From: Neoscytalidium dimidiatum | Lineage: Eukaryota; Ascomycota; Dothideomycetes; Botryosphaeriales; Botryosphaeriaceae | Assembly: GCA_037367355.1 (NCBI GenBank) | Contig: JAVSCG010000022.1 | Span: forward strand, 1 to 20,000 | DNA: 20,000 nucleotides | Direction of reading: 5' to 3' | Part shown: positions 9,741 to 18,982 of the stretch, piece by piece | Layout: each line of letters opens with the position of its first letter | How positions within the stretch are numbered: the first letter of the stretch is position 1 | Notes under the pieces: generated by a model | Told to the model about the DNA's origin: nothing | The model's database searches: none | The model's input: the letters and a program-made list of their open reading frames with translations, nothing else | Translations under genes and position numbers: made by a program

Positions 9741-10484
9741 CCAGAGCATCCTCCCACGACGCGAACCCGGCAGGCGGGGTCAAGGCCACTCGATAACGAT
9801 CAAGAGACTCCTCAGGCACGCCACCGTGCTCGAGTGCGCGCCCACCGCCCGGAGACCCGGCAGACCAACGTGACAAGCCAGTCTCATCATCCGAACCCGC
9901 GGGAACATCCTGAGGCTCCCGCCCCTCTCGAGCCGCAGCCTCCCGCTCCAATCGTTCCTCCTCTTCCAAGGCAGCCATTTCCCGGGCAAACAAAGAAGCA
10001 TTCCGACGCTCCACATGGCGCAATAACCGACGCAATTGACGCTCCTTCCGCTGGGCGTCCCGAAAACGACGAGCGGCCGCCTGCGCCTCACGCGCCGCCG
10101 CAGCCGCAGCCTCGGCAGCCCGATCAGCAGCCTCCGCAGCAGCGTCAGCCCCAGCCTCTTCAGCAGCTACCTGACCTTCAGCCGCTTCAAGGCGGCGAAG
10201 CAAGTCCTCACGAGCCCTATCCAGACGACGAACTAGGAGACCAGTCAACAACCCGTCAAGACGTTACAGGAATAACTTACATTCAGCATCCAGAGGACTC
10301 GCCATTGCGTCGCAGGAAGTACGACCCACCGAGGCACAACAAGCACACGCCGAATAAAAATCTGCAAGAATACAACTCGACTCCCCACGCTTCACACAGC
10401 GTCTGCAGGGAATGTCAGCAAGGCGCCCCAAGATTGAATGCGTTGAGCCTGATTGCGACGGCGAAGGGTCCGCGCTGACGACAT
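9700..10484 (-). CDS. Antisense accessory gene of the retrotransposon: Cys-rich (two C-x2-C-x7-C) plus coiled-coil protein, spliced
   Basis: This is a two-exon gene on the strand opposite gag-pol, between the chromodomain and the 3' LTR. Exon 1 begins at ATG 10484-10482 (MSSARTLRRRNQAQRIQS). After a one-base loss in the T run near 10430 (minus strand) it continues as LADIPCRRCVKRGESSC and YSACACCASVGRTSC, two C-x2-C-x7-C units (10407-10312) reminiscent of a Zn(II)2Cys6 cluster. A GTAAGT...TAG intron (10280-10233) follows. Exon 2 joins in phase and gives FRRLDRAREDLLRRLEAAEG, a long Ala/Glu/Arg-rich predicted coiled coil (to about 9950, with RNASLFAREMAALEEEERLE), then a Gly/Ser-rich tail, with the stop at 9700-9702. 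Total is about 245 residues. A TATAAGG lies about 45 nt upstream. The function is unknown; zinc or nucleic-acid binding with oligomerisation is inference. Cys spacing, splice phase and helical composition argue that it is not a shadow of pol. The degraded element at 11831-18982 appears to carry a relic of the same gene in the same relative place. Confidence 0.68.
10233..10280 (-). other. 48-nt intron of the antisense gene
   Basis: On the minus strand the donor is gaat|GTAAGT (10280 downward) and the acceptor is tcctAG|ttcgtc (ending at 10233), with a ttgac branch-like motif shortly upstream of the acceptor. Exon 1 ends one base into a codon and exon 2 supplies the other two, so the join leads straight into the open coiled-coil frame. 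The length is typical of fungal introns. Such an intron can only be spliced from an antisense transcript, not from the retrotransposition RNA. Confidence 0.65.
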
Positions 10485-10525
10485 CGTGCGCGACTAAGGA
10501 AACAAAGGAAACAGCAGGAAGACCA

Positions 10526-10533
10526 CCTTATAA
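10526..10533 (-). promoter_or_regulatory. TATA-like motif for the antisense gene
   Basis: The minus strand reads cttttataagg here, about 45 nt upstream of the ATG at 10484. The 3' LTR lies immediately beyond and could supply upstream control sequence in reverse. This is a position-based inference only. Confidence 0.35.
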
Positions 10534-10534
10534 A

Positions 10535-10553
10535 AGCTTTCGGGCCGAAAGCT
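10535..10553. repeat. 9-bp inverted repeat beside the polypurine tract
   Basis: agctttcgg, one central g, then ccgaaagct: a near-perfect palindrome ending 4 bp before the polypurine tract. It could be a hairpin in the element RNA or a dimeric protein site; no role is shown. Confidence 0.6.
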
Positions 10554-10557
10554 GCCT

Positions 10558-10570
10558 AGAAGGGGGATAG
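10558..10570 (+). promoter_or_regulatory. Polypurine tract (agaagggggatag)
   Basis: A purine-rich run ends directly at the TG of the 3' LTR. It resists RNase H and primes plus-strand DNA synthesis. The degraded minus-strand element has the RIPped counterpart gaaggaaagtag next to its 3' LTR. Confidence 0.85.
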
Positions 10571-10954
10571 TGTTACGGCGCAGCAAGAAGGGAAGGAGAG
10601 GAAGTGCTGAGCTGGAGGAAATCGGACCCACCAACACAACACAGCCAAGATACAAGACGCCCGTGGCCACCCCGATGACTCAGCAACAACACCGCGGTCA
10701 CAATGCCAAGGCCTGACCACTCAACCTGACCACCAGAACCACCGCGGTCACGGCCAGCGGTCACACCCACCATCTCCTACAGTATATAGAGCACACTCGT
10801 TCACAGTAGATAGGACCCCCGTGGTCAACTTGTCAATTGATTCCTACCCTACTATTGTACGAACCTCCCCTGCCTACCACTGTATTGGCCCCTAGAAAGC
10901 CCAAGCTGCCTGACGACGCGCCTCGACTCCCCCAGAAAGAGTCCCGGCGTAACA
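10571..10954 (+). repeat. 3' LTR (384 bp)
   Basis: It has the same length and, by eye, the same sequence as 4277-4660, including the TATA box and CGGTCAC repeats, and ends cgtaaca. It supplies the transcript end. Read backwards, it also lies just upstream of the antisense gene. Confidence 0.95.
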
Positions 10955-10959
10955 GCTTT
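10955..10959. repeat. 5-bp target-site duplication, right copy (gcttt)
   Basis: Exact copy of 4272-4276. The sequence beyond (agtaattaatac) continues the RIPped DNA interrupted at 4276. Confidence 0.93.
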
Positions 10960-11830
10960 AGTAATTAATACTTCTTTTTAAACGTTCTTTACTTAGAGCT
11001 TTCTTATTTTCTCTTATAGAGCTTTTAAGAACTACTTCTTATATAGATAAATAAATAGCTTCTTATAGTTATATAGTTTAGAAGAAAGGTCGTATATTTT
11101 AGCTTCTAGCTATAATATTTCTAGTAAGATAGACTAGACTACGTAAAAGACTATTTTATACTAGTAGTTTTATTATAATAAAGCTATATAGGCTATTTTT
11201 CTAAACCTAGTATAGAGTTCTTTAATAATATTAGAAGGGTTAATTTTAGAAGAGATTTCTACTACTTTTAAGGTCTAATTACCTCTCTATAGTAATTCTT
11301 AAGCTTTCTATATTATTATTTATCTTCTACTCTAGAAGCGCTCTATAATAGTAGTTAATTTTCTATTTTAGATAAGACTTTAGAAGTTAATAATTAACTC
11401 TAAGAAGAATATATATTAGAGTCTTCGTAGAGACTATAGCTAGATAATAACTATTTTATATAAAAATTTAGCCTACTATTATCCGTAAAGAGCGTAGTTC
11501 TTCGTATAGAGCTTTCTTCTTTCTTTTAATTACTCTTACTTTTAGAACTTAAATCGATTATATTATTTAAGTTAAGTATAATTAGTAGATACTCTATTAG
11601 AGGTTCTACTACTTCTTTAGATATCTTTAGTATAAAGATTTCTTTCTTATAAGGCTAAAACCTTATTATTTTATTAAAAGTAATATCTTATATAATAATA
11701 ATTCTTTAATCTAATAGATACTATATTTAGTAGATATTTCTAGAATTATAGCCGATTAAGTAGTCTATTAGGGCTCTATCTAATAGTTTATTAAATAATA
11801 TAATAGTTTTATTTAATATATAGGCCTTAT
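10960..11830. repeat. RIP-saturated AT-rich block, right flank
   Basis: This continues the DNA of 1843-4276 past the insertion. CpA and TpG are essentially absent. No intact gene exists. A minus-strand frame at about 11350-11740 gives protein-like runs (FILKISKEVVEPLIEYLL, RTTLFTDNSRLNFYI) separated by TAG and TAA codons of the kind RIP makes; the family is not recognised. The last five bases (cttat, 11826-11830) would be the target duplication of the neighbouring minus-strand LTR if its partner were found. Confidence 0.75.
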
Positions 11831-12553
11831 TATAACGACGGGGCCTCTACTACTAGGCTTTGAAGTTACCTAGTAGATTTAGATTTTATCGAAGGGTTTA
11901 CCTTAAAGACGAGGAAAGAGGAGTAATAATAAAATAAGAAGTTACGTAACGTAGAAGTTTAATAGGCCTTATTATCTCTAAGTTAATATAGTATTAAATT
12001 AGAACTTTAAGTTTAACTACGAGAGTTAAAAGTACTATCTAGCGAGCGTATTTATATACTATAGAAAAGCTATAATAATCTAGATCTATATATAGTAGAT
12101 TTAGCGGAAGTAGATCTAAGGTATTTAGATTTATAGAGATCTAGAGTAGGTTATACGTAATATATAATATAGACGCTTAGACCTACTTTCTAGTTTCTAA
12201 CTTCTAGCGGTACTAGCGAATAATACTACCGCTATACTTTTATTTCGTAGTATCTACTCTTATCGCCTTTCTATTTTCTACTTTATACGGTTTTTTTATC
12301 TTCTATAAGCTTTCTATTAGACTATATCTTTCTTTTAGTCGTTACGTCTATAGACGTTCTTCTCGTATAAGCGGTTATTATTATCTACTAGTATTCTATA
12401 CGCGCTATTATCCTATATTTCTAGTTTTCTCGTATAGAACTAAAGAGTATAATTCTACTAAGCGTAGAACTTCTAGCCCCCCGCGGCTTACTTTCTTTTA
12501 TAGACTTACGGCTCTTATAGCTATAAAGCTCGTATATTCTAGAGTTTATAATA
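11831..12553 (-). repeat. 3' LTR of the degraded minus-strand element
   Basis: It is the reverse complement of the same family as 18983-19723 (shared tattataaactctagaata, gctttatagctataag, agtatagcggta, tctaatttaatactatatta, aggccccgtcgttata). The ends are ta...ta, as RIP of TG...CA would leave. A purine run (aagaaggaaagtag, minus strand) lies directly upstream at 12554 and no primer site lies downstream, so it is the 3' LTR. Confidence 0.75.
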
Positions 12554-12689
12554 CTACTTTCCTTCTTAGAAATCTTCGGCCTAAAAATTTCTTCGTTTAC
12601 TTATATCTTTAATTTCTATTATCTTCTTATTTTCTTCTTTATAAGTTTTATCTTATTATATCTTCTAAACGTAAGCGCTCTATCTAGCG

Positions 12690-13330
12690 TACTAAATATT
12701 TAGTCTTAGACGACGAGATTAACTATAATAGTTTTTTAATATTTTTCTCTTATTCTTTTTATCTTCTAGCTAATACTAGTAAGGCCGACTCTAATTTTTT
12801 CTTTATAGTATATAAGATAGATAGAGTATATTCTCGCTATAATAAGTACGCTCGCTAGAATAAATCCGTCTATAACGCTAGTAGTTTAGATAATTCTAAC
12901 TATACGTTTCTACTATTCTTTCTCTCTTATTTATTTCTAATTTTTATTTATAGTTCTCTAGATTTATTAAGCCTTACTAAAGATTAAGCGGGATAAATAG
13001 AGAACTTATTAGAAGTTATATACTTTTATAGCTCGCTTAGACTATATTAAGAAGTAGTAAAAGTTACTCTATTATTAGACTTATTTAATAATTTCTTAAA
13101 AGGTTTAAATAGTTAAAAAGTTAAAAGAGCTAGATCGTCTTAAAGTAGCTTATAAGACTAGAAATCCTATTAACTTTAAAATCGCTAAGAAGGGGCGATT
13201 AGTAAAGCGTATATATAATAATATTTTAGCTAGTATTATTACGAGTCTATTCTATTCTATTAAGTCGCCTAGCGTAGATTTTACTACTACGCTATCTAAG
13301 AGTTCTAAGCTAGTTAATTAGACGTAATAG
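12690..13330 (+). pseudogene. RIPped relic of the antisense Cys-rich/coiled-coil gene
   Basis: This lies between the pol end and the 3' LTR of the minus-strand element, on the opposite strand to that pol. In frame 1 the tyrosine-type codons TAT/TAC fall at 12829, 12838, 12847 and 12871. The last three have x2 and x7 spacing, just as in the C-x2-C-x7-C unit of the gene at 10484-9700, and the context S-R-Y-N-K-Y-A-R parallels SACACCAS. RIP turns TGT/TGC into TAT/TAC, so these may be former cysteines. A further pair (12751, 12760) has C-x2-C spacing. Near 13100-13200 helix-like, Leu/Lys/Arg-rich runs follow (IVLK, LIRLEILLTLKSLRRGD), as the coiled coil does in the intact gene. Tyr or His ancestry of the codons cannot be excluded. 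Confidence 0.42.
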
Positions 13331-13499
13331 TCTCTATTTTCTAATTTTAATTTTAAGTTCTTTATTTTTAATAAGTTAGCGATATTAGTCGATCTAAATT
13401 TTAGCGATAGAACTTATTAATAAGTTATCTATATCCGTCGTAGTTTTCTAGTAGTTTCTAAGTATTATTCTATTCTTCTTTTTATTTAAGAAGATATTT

Positions 13500-14760
13500 A
13501 AACTAACTGTTAATATAGCCGCTATTAAGAATCTTTTCTACTTTCTAATCTTAGTTTTTATCGGCGTCTAGATTTTTTAAAAGTATTTCCTCTATATAGA
13601 TTACGGCTTTAGCGTTTTTCGATACTAGTTCTAAAAGAAATATATAGAAAATAAAGTATATTTATATCGTTTCTAGTAATTTAAGGCGGAAATTAACTTT
13701 CTTAATTTTTTCTTTAATTCTAAATAGTTCTATTTTCTTAAAATCTAGCTTATTATTTAGTCGTCTTATTTTAATATTTTTTCTAAGAAGGTAAACTTTA
13801 TTCTTTTTCTTTAGCTACGATATCTTTTAGTATCGCTTATTATAGTATTTATCTATTCGTAGAACTACGAATTCTAAATCTAGATATAGTTATTTATAGA
13901 GTATCTTTAGCTAGTCGGCCTTAAGAATTTCTTTTTAGACTAATAATTTACTTAATATCAGCTCTTTATAGACTAATAGCTTATAATTATAATTAGTATA
14001 GAATAGTAATTCTTATATTACTAACGCTTTAGAGCTATTATACGCGAACTAGACTAAAAATAGTAGTTCTATCTAGTTATTTTATACGTAGTTAAGATAA
14101 TAGCGTAGATATTATTCTAGCGTCTAGTTAGTCTATTTTATTTATCCGTCTATCTATAGATATATTATAGTTAAGAGCTTATATTTTACTCTAAGTTATT
14201 TAGTAAGAGTCTACTAAAATTATAACGTAAATAGTTTATCTCTATCTAATATAAGTTCTTTAGATAATCTATAGTTACTAAGAATAGTTTTTAGAAATAT
14301 ATATATAAGATCTTCTACGTTTATCTTCTTTAGATATAGTAGATAATACGTATATTTTATTATTCTATCTATAATAACTAGTATTAAGTCGTACTTAACT
14401 TTAGTAAGCGGTTCTTCTAACTTAGATAAGTCTATAATAAAATCTAGCGAGATAGATTACTAAGAGTACTTAGATACTAGTAGTAGTTAAAATAGTTTAT
14501 AGAGTATATATTTTACTATCTTACTTCGAATATAAAGATTATATTATATAACTATCCGCTAGACTATCCTTTTAAGCTCTAGAAAGTAATAATTTCTTAT
14601 AATTCTCTTAATTATCTTCTTAGTTTCTTAGTAACTATATACTAGGGCCTCGTATATATCTTTTATAAGTTCCTCTCGTAGTTTTACCGGAACGTAGATT
14701 AATTCTAAAAATAGAATTATTTCTTCTACGTCTTTAGTTACTTAGAAGTTATTTTCTAGA
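13500..14760 (-). pseudogene. pol: RIPped integrase of the minus-strand element
   Basis: The minus strand near 14.48-14.35 kb reads LDFIIDLSKLEEPLTKVKYD and LILVIIDRIIKYTY, matching the first-Asp region of gypsy integrases (MDFITDLP...ILVIVDRLTKW in the intact copy). Near 14.17-14.10 kb the QTDGQTxRTNQTLEQYLR region is recognisable with several codons turned to TAG/TAA or altered. The zinc domain near 14.7-14.6 kb and the FHISLLE-like tail near 13.7-13.6 kb complete it. Confidence 0.7.
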
Positions 14761-15079
14761 TTTCTAATTTCTTATATTATAGCGTCTTCTACGTAGGCTT
14801 CTTAAATTCTATAATTCTATTCGTAGCTTTTTAGGCGTATCGCTAAGGCTACTAGTCTAACCGAAGTAAGCGACTTTTTAAATTTCTTCTTTTTTCTATA
14901 TATAGCGGAGATCTAGCGTTTATTAGATATAAAAGACTTATTTTTCTACTCTACTAGTATTACTAGTTATAGTTCTAGCTTTTCTTCTATATAGTTAGCT
15001 CTTCTACTTAACGTATTTATACGAGTATTCTCTAATCTCTTTTAATAGATAATCTTTATATTATAGAACGCTAGCTCTT

Positions 15080-16260
15080 TAGCCTATCTAATCTATTTTT
15101 AGTTTAGTTCTTTTATAGTAATAAAGTATAAAAGATTCTTATAGTCGTAGTAGATTATAATCTAGTACTTAGCTTTTTTAAGATAATATCTCTATTCTTT
15201 AAAGGCCGTAATAATAGCTAGAAAACGTTATAGTTTTTTTCTAGTCTTATTATTTTTTAGAAATAATATGCGATAAAATATAGTCTATTTTACTCGTCTA
15301 GCTAGCTTAAGATTACTTTAATTACGTAGTTTAATACGTTAGTTTCTACTATTATAAGTAGGTTAGAATAGAATAATTCTAAGATCGATACTTCTATAAA
15401 TATTCGTTTTAGTAAGTTAAAAGTATTCTATTATCTTTCTCTCTATATAAATCTATATTTCTTTTTAGTTAGATCTATAAGCGGAGCTAATATCTTCGTA
15501 TAGTTTAAAATAAACTTCTAGTAAAAGTTAGTAAAGCTAAAAAAGAATTATACTTCTTTAATAGTTTTTAGTATAGGCTAGTCTTTTATCGCGTCTAGTT
15601 TCTTTTTATCTATACTAATATATTTTAGAATAATAATAAACTCTAGATACTTAGTTTTCTATATATACTATTCGCTTTTATTAGAGGCTATTTAGAGATT
15701 TTATTTCTTTAGCGTCTATAGAACTTTATATATATACTTAGTATATTCTTTAAGCGTTTTTAAGTATATTAGAATATCGTCTAAGTAGGCTAGTATAAAT
15801 ACGTCTAAGTATAGTCGTAGTATATTATTAACTAGACTCTAGAACGTAGCTAGTACGTTAGTAAGCCCGAATAATATTATCGTATACTTATAATATTTAA
15901 ATCTTATTTAGAAAGTTATTTTCTATTCTTCGCCTTCTTTTATTTAGACGAGATAATAACCTTCTCTAAGATCTAGCTTAGTAAAGTAGTTAGCTTTTCT
16001 TAATCTATTCTATAATTTATCGATACGTAGTAACGAGTACTAGTTTTTTACCGTAATATTATTTAGTTATCTATAGTCGATATAGAGGCGAAGCTTACTA
16101 TTTTTCTTAGATATAAATAGAATAGAATATCCGGCTAGTAATATAGAGAGTTAGATATATCTTCTTTTTAGATTTATTTTAAGATACTCTCTTAGTACTT
16201 TAGCCTCGTTCTTAGAAAGAGAATAGATCGATTTAAACGTAGACTACGTTTCTAATAATA
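15080..16260 (-). pseudogene. pol: RIPped reverse transcriptase and RNase H of the minus-strand element
   Basis: On the minus strand KLDLREGYYLV is at about 15979 downward (LDL at 15968-15979), FGLTNVLATF at about 15871-15842, and the catalytic YLDDILIY starts at 15787 (YLDD 15776-15787). The YSDHKNL motif of RNase H appears as D-Y-K-N-L near 15149-15128. Stops are TAG/TAA at former Gln or Trp positions. The order and spacing match the intact element. Confidence 0.85.
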
Positions 16261-16626
16261 GAGGTATTTTATAGTTTTATAGCTTATACTTAAGTAATAA
16301 TTTTTTATCTCTTTCTTAAAATACTTTAGCATATTTTTAGAATTCTAGAAGTACTTTCTCTAATTCTATAGTATTTTCCGCTATATATATCTAGTTAAGA
16401 GTTCTACTTAATAAACTATATCTCTTATAGATTCTCTTTAAATAGTCTCTTTTAAGTAGTTAGGGGTTATTAACTTTTAGGGTTCGTTTTCTTATCTATA
16501 CTATAATTCGGCGTTCTTATTTTAAGCTAGGCTTAATATAGATAGTATAAGCTTATTCTTCTTATTTTTTTATATATAATAGAATATTAAGAAATATCTT
16601 TTTAGTCTCTACTAGATACTCTTAGA

Positions 16627-16755
16627 ATAGCTTTAGCTCTTAATTATTTTAGCTTTAGCTCTCTAGCTTTAGCTTTTAGCTTTAGCTTTTAAGCTCTAGC
16701 TCTTAGCTCTAGCTTTTTAGCTTTAGCTCTTAGCTTTAGCTCTCTAGCTCTAGCT
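16627..16755 (-). repeat. Low-complexity (TAGCTTT/TAGCTC)n tract in the protease-RT linker
   Basis: Over about 130 bp the plus strand repeats tagcttt, tagctct and agcttttagc; on the minus strand this is AGCTAAAGCTAAAG. It sits between the protease and RT relics, so before RIP it probably coded a repetitive Lys/Ala/Gln-type linker. CA-to-TA conversion would have made it look more uniform. Confidence 0.6.
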
Positions 16756-16839
16756 TCTTTATCTTAAGGTTCGCGAGATATTACTTATAATTATCTTCTA
16801 GGAACGTTATAATTTCTATACTCTAGCTAATATATAGAT

Positions 16840-17150
16840 TATAGGTTTTTAACTAAGATATTTTAAGAATAATATCGTAGTTTAGACTCGTTATTATATC
16901 TAGATTAATTCGTTCTTTATAATCTCCGAGGGTTATTTATATTTAACTAGTCTTAATTCTTATCTAGCTTTTATTATATTCTATTAATAACCTATTAAAC
17001 GTACTAAGTTCGTAAAAGCGTTTCTTAAATTAAAATAATAAGTCGTTCTTTCTAAGAAATTTAGAATCTATAAAATTTTCTTATATACTACTATTAATTA
17101 TTACTAGCGTAGTAGTTTCTTTAATTATAACTAGTATTTCTAATAGTATT
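16840..17150 (-). pseudogene. pol: RIPped aspartic protease of the minus-strand element
   Basis: The minus strand reads INSSI*ENFIDSKFLRKNDL (NFID at about 17080-17063) and, about 60 residues on, LNYDIILKISWLKT (YDIIL at 16879-16865). This is the pattern of gypsy proteases (D-S-G...NFI ... YDVILG-x-W). The catalytic Asp now reads Asn in this frame, a G-to-A change. Confidence 0.6.
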
Positions 17151-17159
17151 TTAAGTTCT

Positions 17160-18530
17160 TTTTATTTATAAGATATTTTATTTAATATTAAGTATATAAC
17201 TTAGTTAAAAGACCTTTATACTAGCTTCTTCTAGAGTTTCTAGCTAGAAGAGCCGTCTAGTTTTTTAATATCTTATAGTATAGATACTTATTCTATTCTA
17301 TAACTAGAATTAGAGTTTCTTTCTATTAAGTCTATTATTTTTACTTAATTTTACGCCTCTAGTAGATTTATCTATTACGTATCTAGTACTAGAAGGTTAG
17401 TTTACTATATTTTTTATTAGATATTTATTATAGGATACTATAGCTTCGCGTAGCTATATCGTAATAATAGAGGATATAGACTATATCGCGTAAAGATATA
17501 AGATCTTATTACTATTATATTCTCTAGACTTCTTCTTTAAGCTAGAATACTATCTCGTTAGCTATTTTTAATAGTAATTCCTTCTAGAAGTACTATACGT
17601 CGTTCTTAAAGAATTGTAAACTAAGTTTTTCGCTCTTTATCTAGTACTATTATAATAGTAGATCTATTCTTAATCTAAAGATCTAGTAGATCGTAGAAAT
17701 ATAACTAGATTTAACGTTTCTTATATCTTCGTATTAATTTAGATATTCCGCGATTTTATTAAATATAGCTTAATTCTATTATTACTCGGTATTTTCTACC
17801 TTACTAAATTCCGATATACTATCGTAAAATTCTCTAGTTTTACTATTTATAAAGTCTTTATCGACTAGAAAGTATTTCTTAATATCTTCCTCTATAGCCT
17901 CTTTTAATTTTTAGAGTATTATATTAAGTTATCGTAGCTTACTAGAGTACTATTCTATAGCGTTCTTATTACTCTAGTAGATAATATAATTATTATTATA
18001 GTATACTATCTAGTTTAAGACTATATAGTCTACTATCTTTATAGTAGCGATTTCTTATAGCGTCTTTTATTTCTAGATAGCCGCCGCTATTTCTTATAAC
18101 TCTTTCTTCGAGTATTTATATTCTACGTTCTATTTATCTCTATATTAGATATATAGTTCTTTCTTATAGAGCTCTTTTTCTTTCTTACTCTATTTTTTTT
18201 TCTTACTCTTATTATTATCGTTTTTTTTATTCTTATCTTTATCTCGCTAGACTATATTATCTATTTCTATAGCGTCGCCTTCTTTTTAAGTATAATAAGG
18301 TCTAGCTTACTTTAAGATATTAGCGTTATATCTTTTCTTATTAAACTATCTCTTCGTATAACGCTTATCTATAAGTAGAGCTAGTTTAATTATATTATTA
18401 AAGATTTCTAATTCTTTATAGTACGTTATAGCTTCTTTAATCTCGTTTCTTAGTCTTTAGTAGTAAAAGATATATAGCGTAAGATCGAAGTATCTATTAT
18501 AGTATAGTCGTCTAAAAAGACGGATAATAA
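17160..18530 (-). pseudogene. gag: RIPped gag remnant and unassigned sequence
   Basis: At about 18.46-18.34 kb the minus strand reads RLRNEIKEAITYYKELEIFN, then IKLALLIDKRYTKR and, about 25 codons on, EGDAIEIDNIV. This is the end of a fungal gypsy capsid (the intact copy has GLKHNVKAEFAR...AIRVDQQL...MDLDA). From about 18.2 to 17.16 kb there are long Lys/Glu-rich runs (KNKKNDNNKSKKKK) and other runs that I cannot assign; no intact gene is present. Confidence 0.5.
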
Positions 18531-18535
18531 AACCC

Positions 18536-18878
18536 TATAACTACTTACCGCCTATATAACTAACTTAGAGTCTAATTTAATAGAATATCTATTAATACTA
18601 ATATACTAGACTACTATATACTCGCTTAATAAAGCTTAAACTACTAATTAATACTAATTAATAGGTTAATATTATAGATTATTACTAATCGTACTAATTA
18701 TTTAATATATATAGACTATACTTATTTAGCGTAGTTAGAACTCTTATAGTTAACTTATTAATTAATTTCTACTCTACTATTATATAAACCTTTCCTATCT
18801 ATCGCTATATCGGCCTTCTAAAAGCCTAAGCTATCTAATAAAGCACCTATACTCCCCTAGAAAAAATTAAATATAATA
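18536..18878 (+). repeat. RIP-mutated LTR related to the intact element's LTR
   Basis: From about 18706 to 18878 it lines up with 4489-4660: tatatag...agttaactt, tctactctactatt(g/a)ta, cctatctatcgctatatcggcc, aagcctaagct, then acctatactcccctagaaa. Differences are mainly C-to-T and G-to-A. The upstream half is too altered to align with confidence, so the left end is approximate. No clear target duplication. It may be a solo LTR or the 5' LTR of a truncated copy. Confidence 0.65.
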
Positions 18879-18982
18879 ATAAGTATATAGGTTTCTTCTA
18901 GTATTCGCGCTTAAAAGATTAGAACTACTATTTCGTCGATTCTCTAAAATAGATACTAGTATATAGAACTTATTTAGCGGGG

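Larger units (their letters stand above)
4277..10954 (+). mobile_element. Ty3/gypsy chromovirus LTR retrotransposon, near full length, not RIPped
   Basis: The element is 6678 bp, with 384-bp LTRs bounded by TG and CA and by the inverted ends tgttacg/cgtaaca. The internal order is primer site, gag (capsid and CCHC knuckle), aspartic protease, RT, RNase H, integrase, chromodomain, then polypurine tract; the RT-RNase H-integrase order defines Ty3/gypsy and the chromodomain defines the chromovirus branch. LTRs are identical as far as I can compare them, so the insertion is very young. Base composition is balanced, with abundant CpA and TpG, in sharp contrast to the RIPped DNA on both sides. About 16 frame breaks interrupt gag-pol, so as written the copy could not make its own proteins. 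A separate gene lies antisense at its 3' end (10484-9700). Confidence 0.96.
11831..18982 (-). mobile_element. RIP-degraded Ty3/gypsy element on the minus strand (5' end interrupted)
   Basis: Minus-strand translation gives an ordered set of gypsy landmarks with RIP-type changes (Trp/Gln to stop, Cys/His to Tyr). They are a gag remnant near 18.3-18.5 kb, protease near 17.1-16.85 kb, RT near 16.26-15.4 kb, RNase H to about 15.08 kb, integrase near 14.76-13.93 kb, the integrase C-terminus near 13.7-13.6 kb, a polypurine tract at about 12554-12566 and a 3' LTR at 12553-11831. The integrase tail (IYFIFYISFR-like) parallels IHPVFHISLLEP of the intact element, so the two are relatives, though of different LTR families. 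The right boundary is approximate: a RIPped LTR (18536-18878) and a plus-oriented LTR (from 18983) interrupt it. Its 5' LTR is not in the window. Non-functional. Confidence 0.8.

Noticed and set aside
9745..10478. Plus-strand Pro/Gln-rich open frame after the chromodomain (rich in PQPQPRQPDQQPP)
   Set aside because: It is the complement of the Ala/Glu/Arg-rich antisense exon: GCN/GAG codons read backwards give Pro/Gln/Leu/Arg. It lacks motifs, and the antisense reading has Cys spacing and an intron that fit.
16627..16755. TTAGCT-like repeats as an interstitial telomere
   Set aside because: The unit is not TTAGGG, is irregular, and lies in the protease-RT linker of a gypsy relic.
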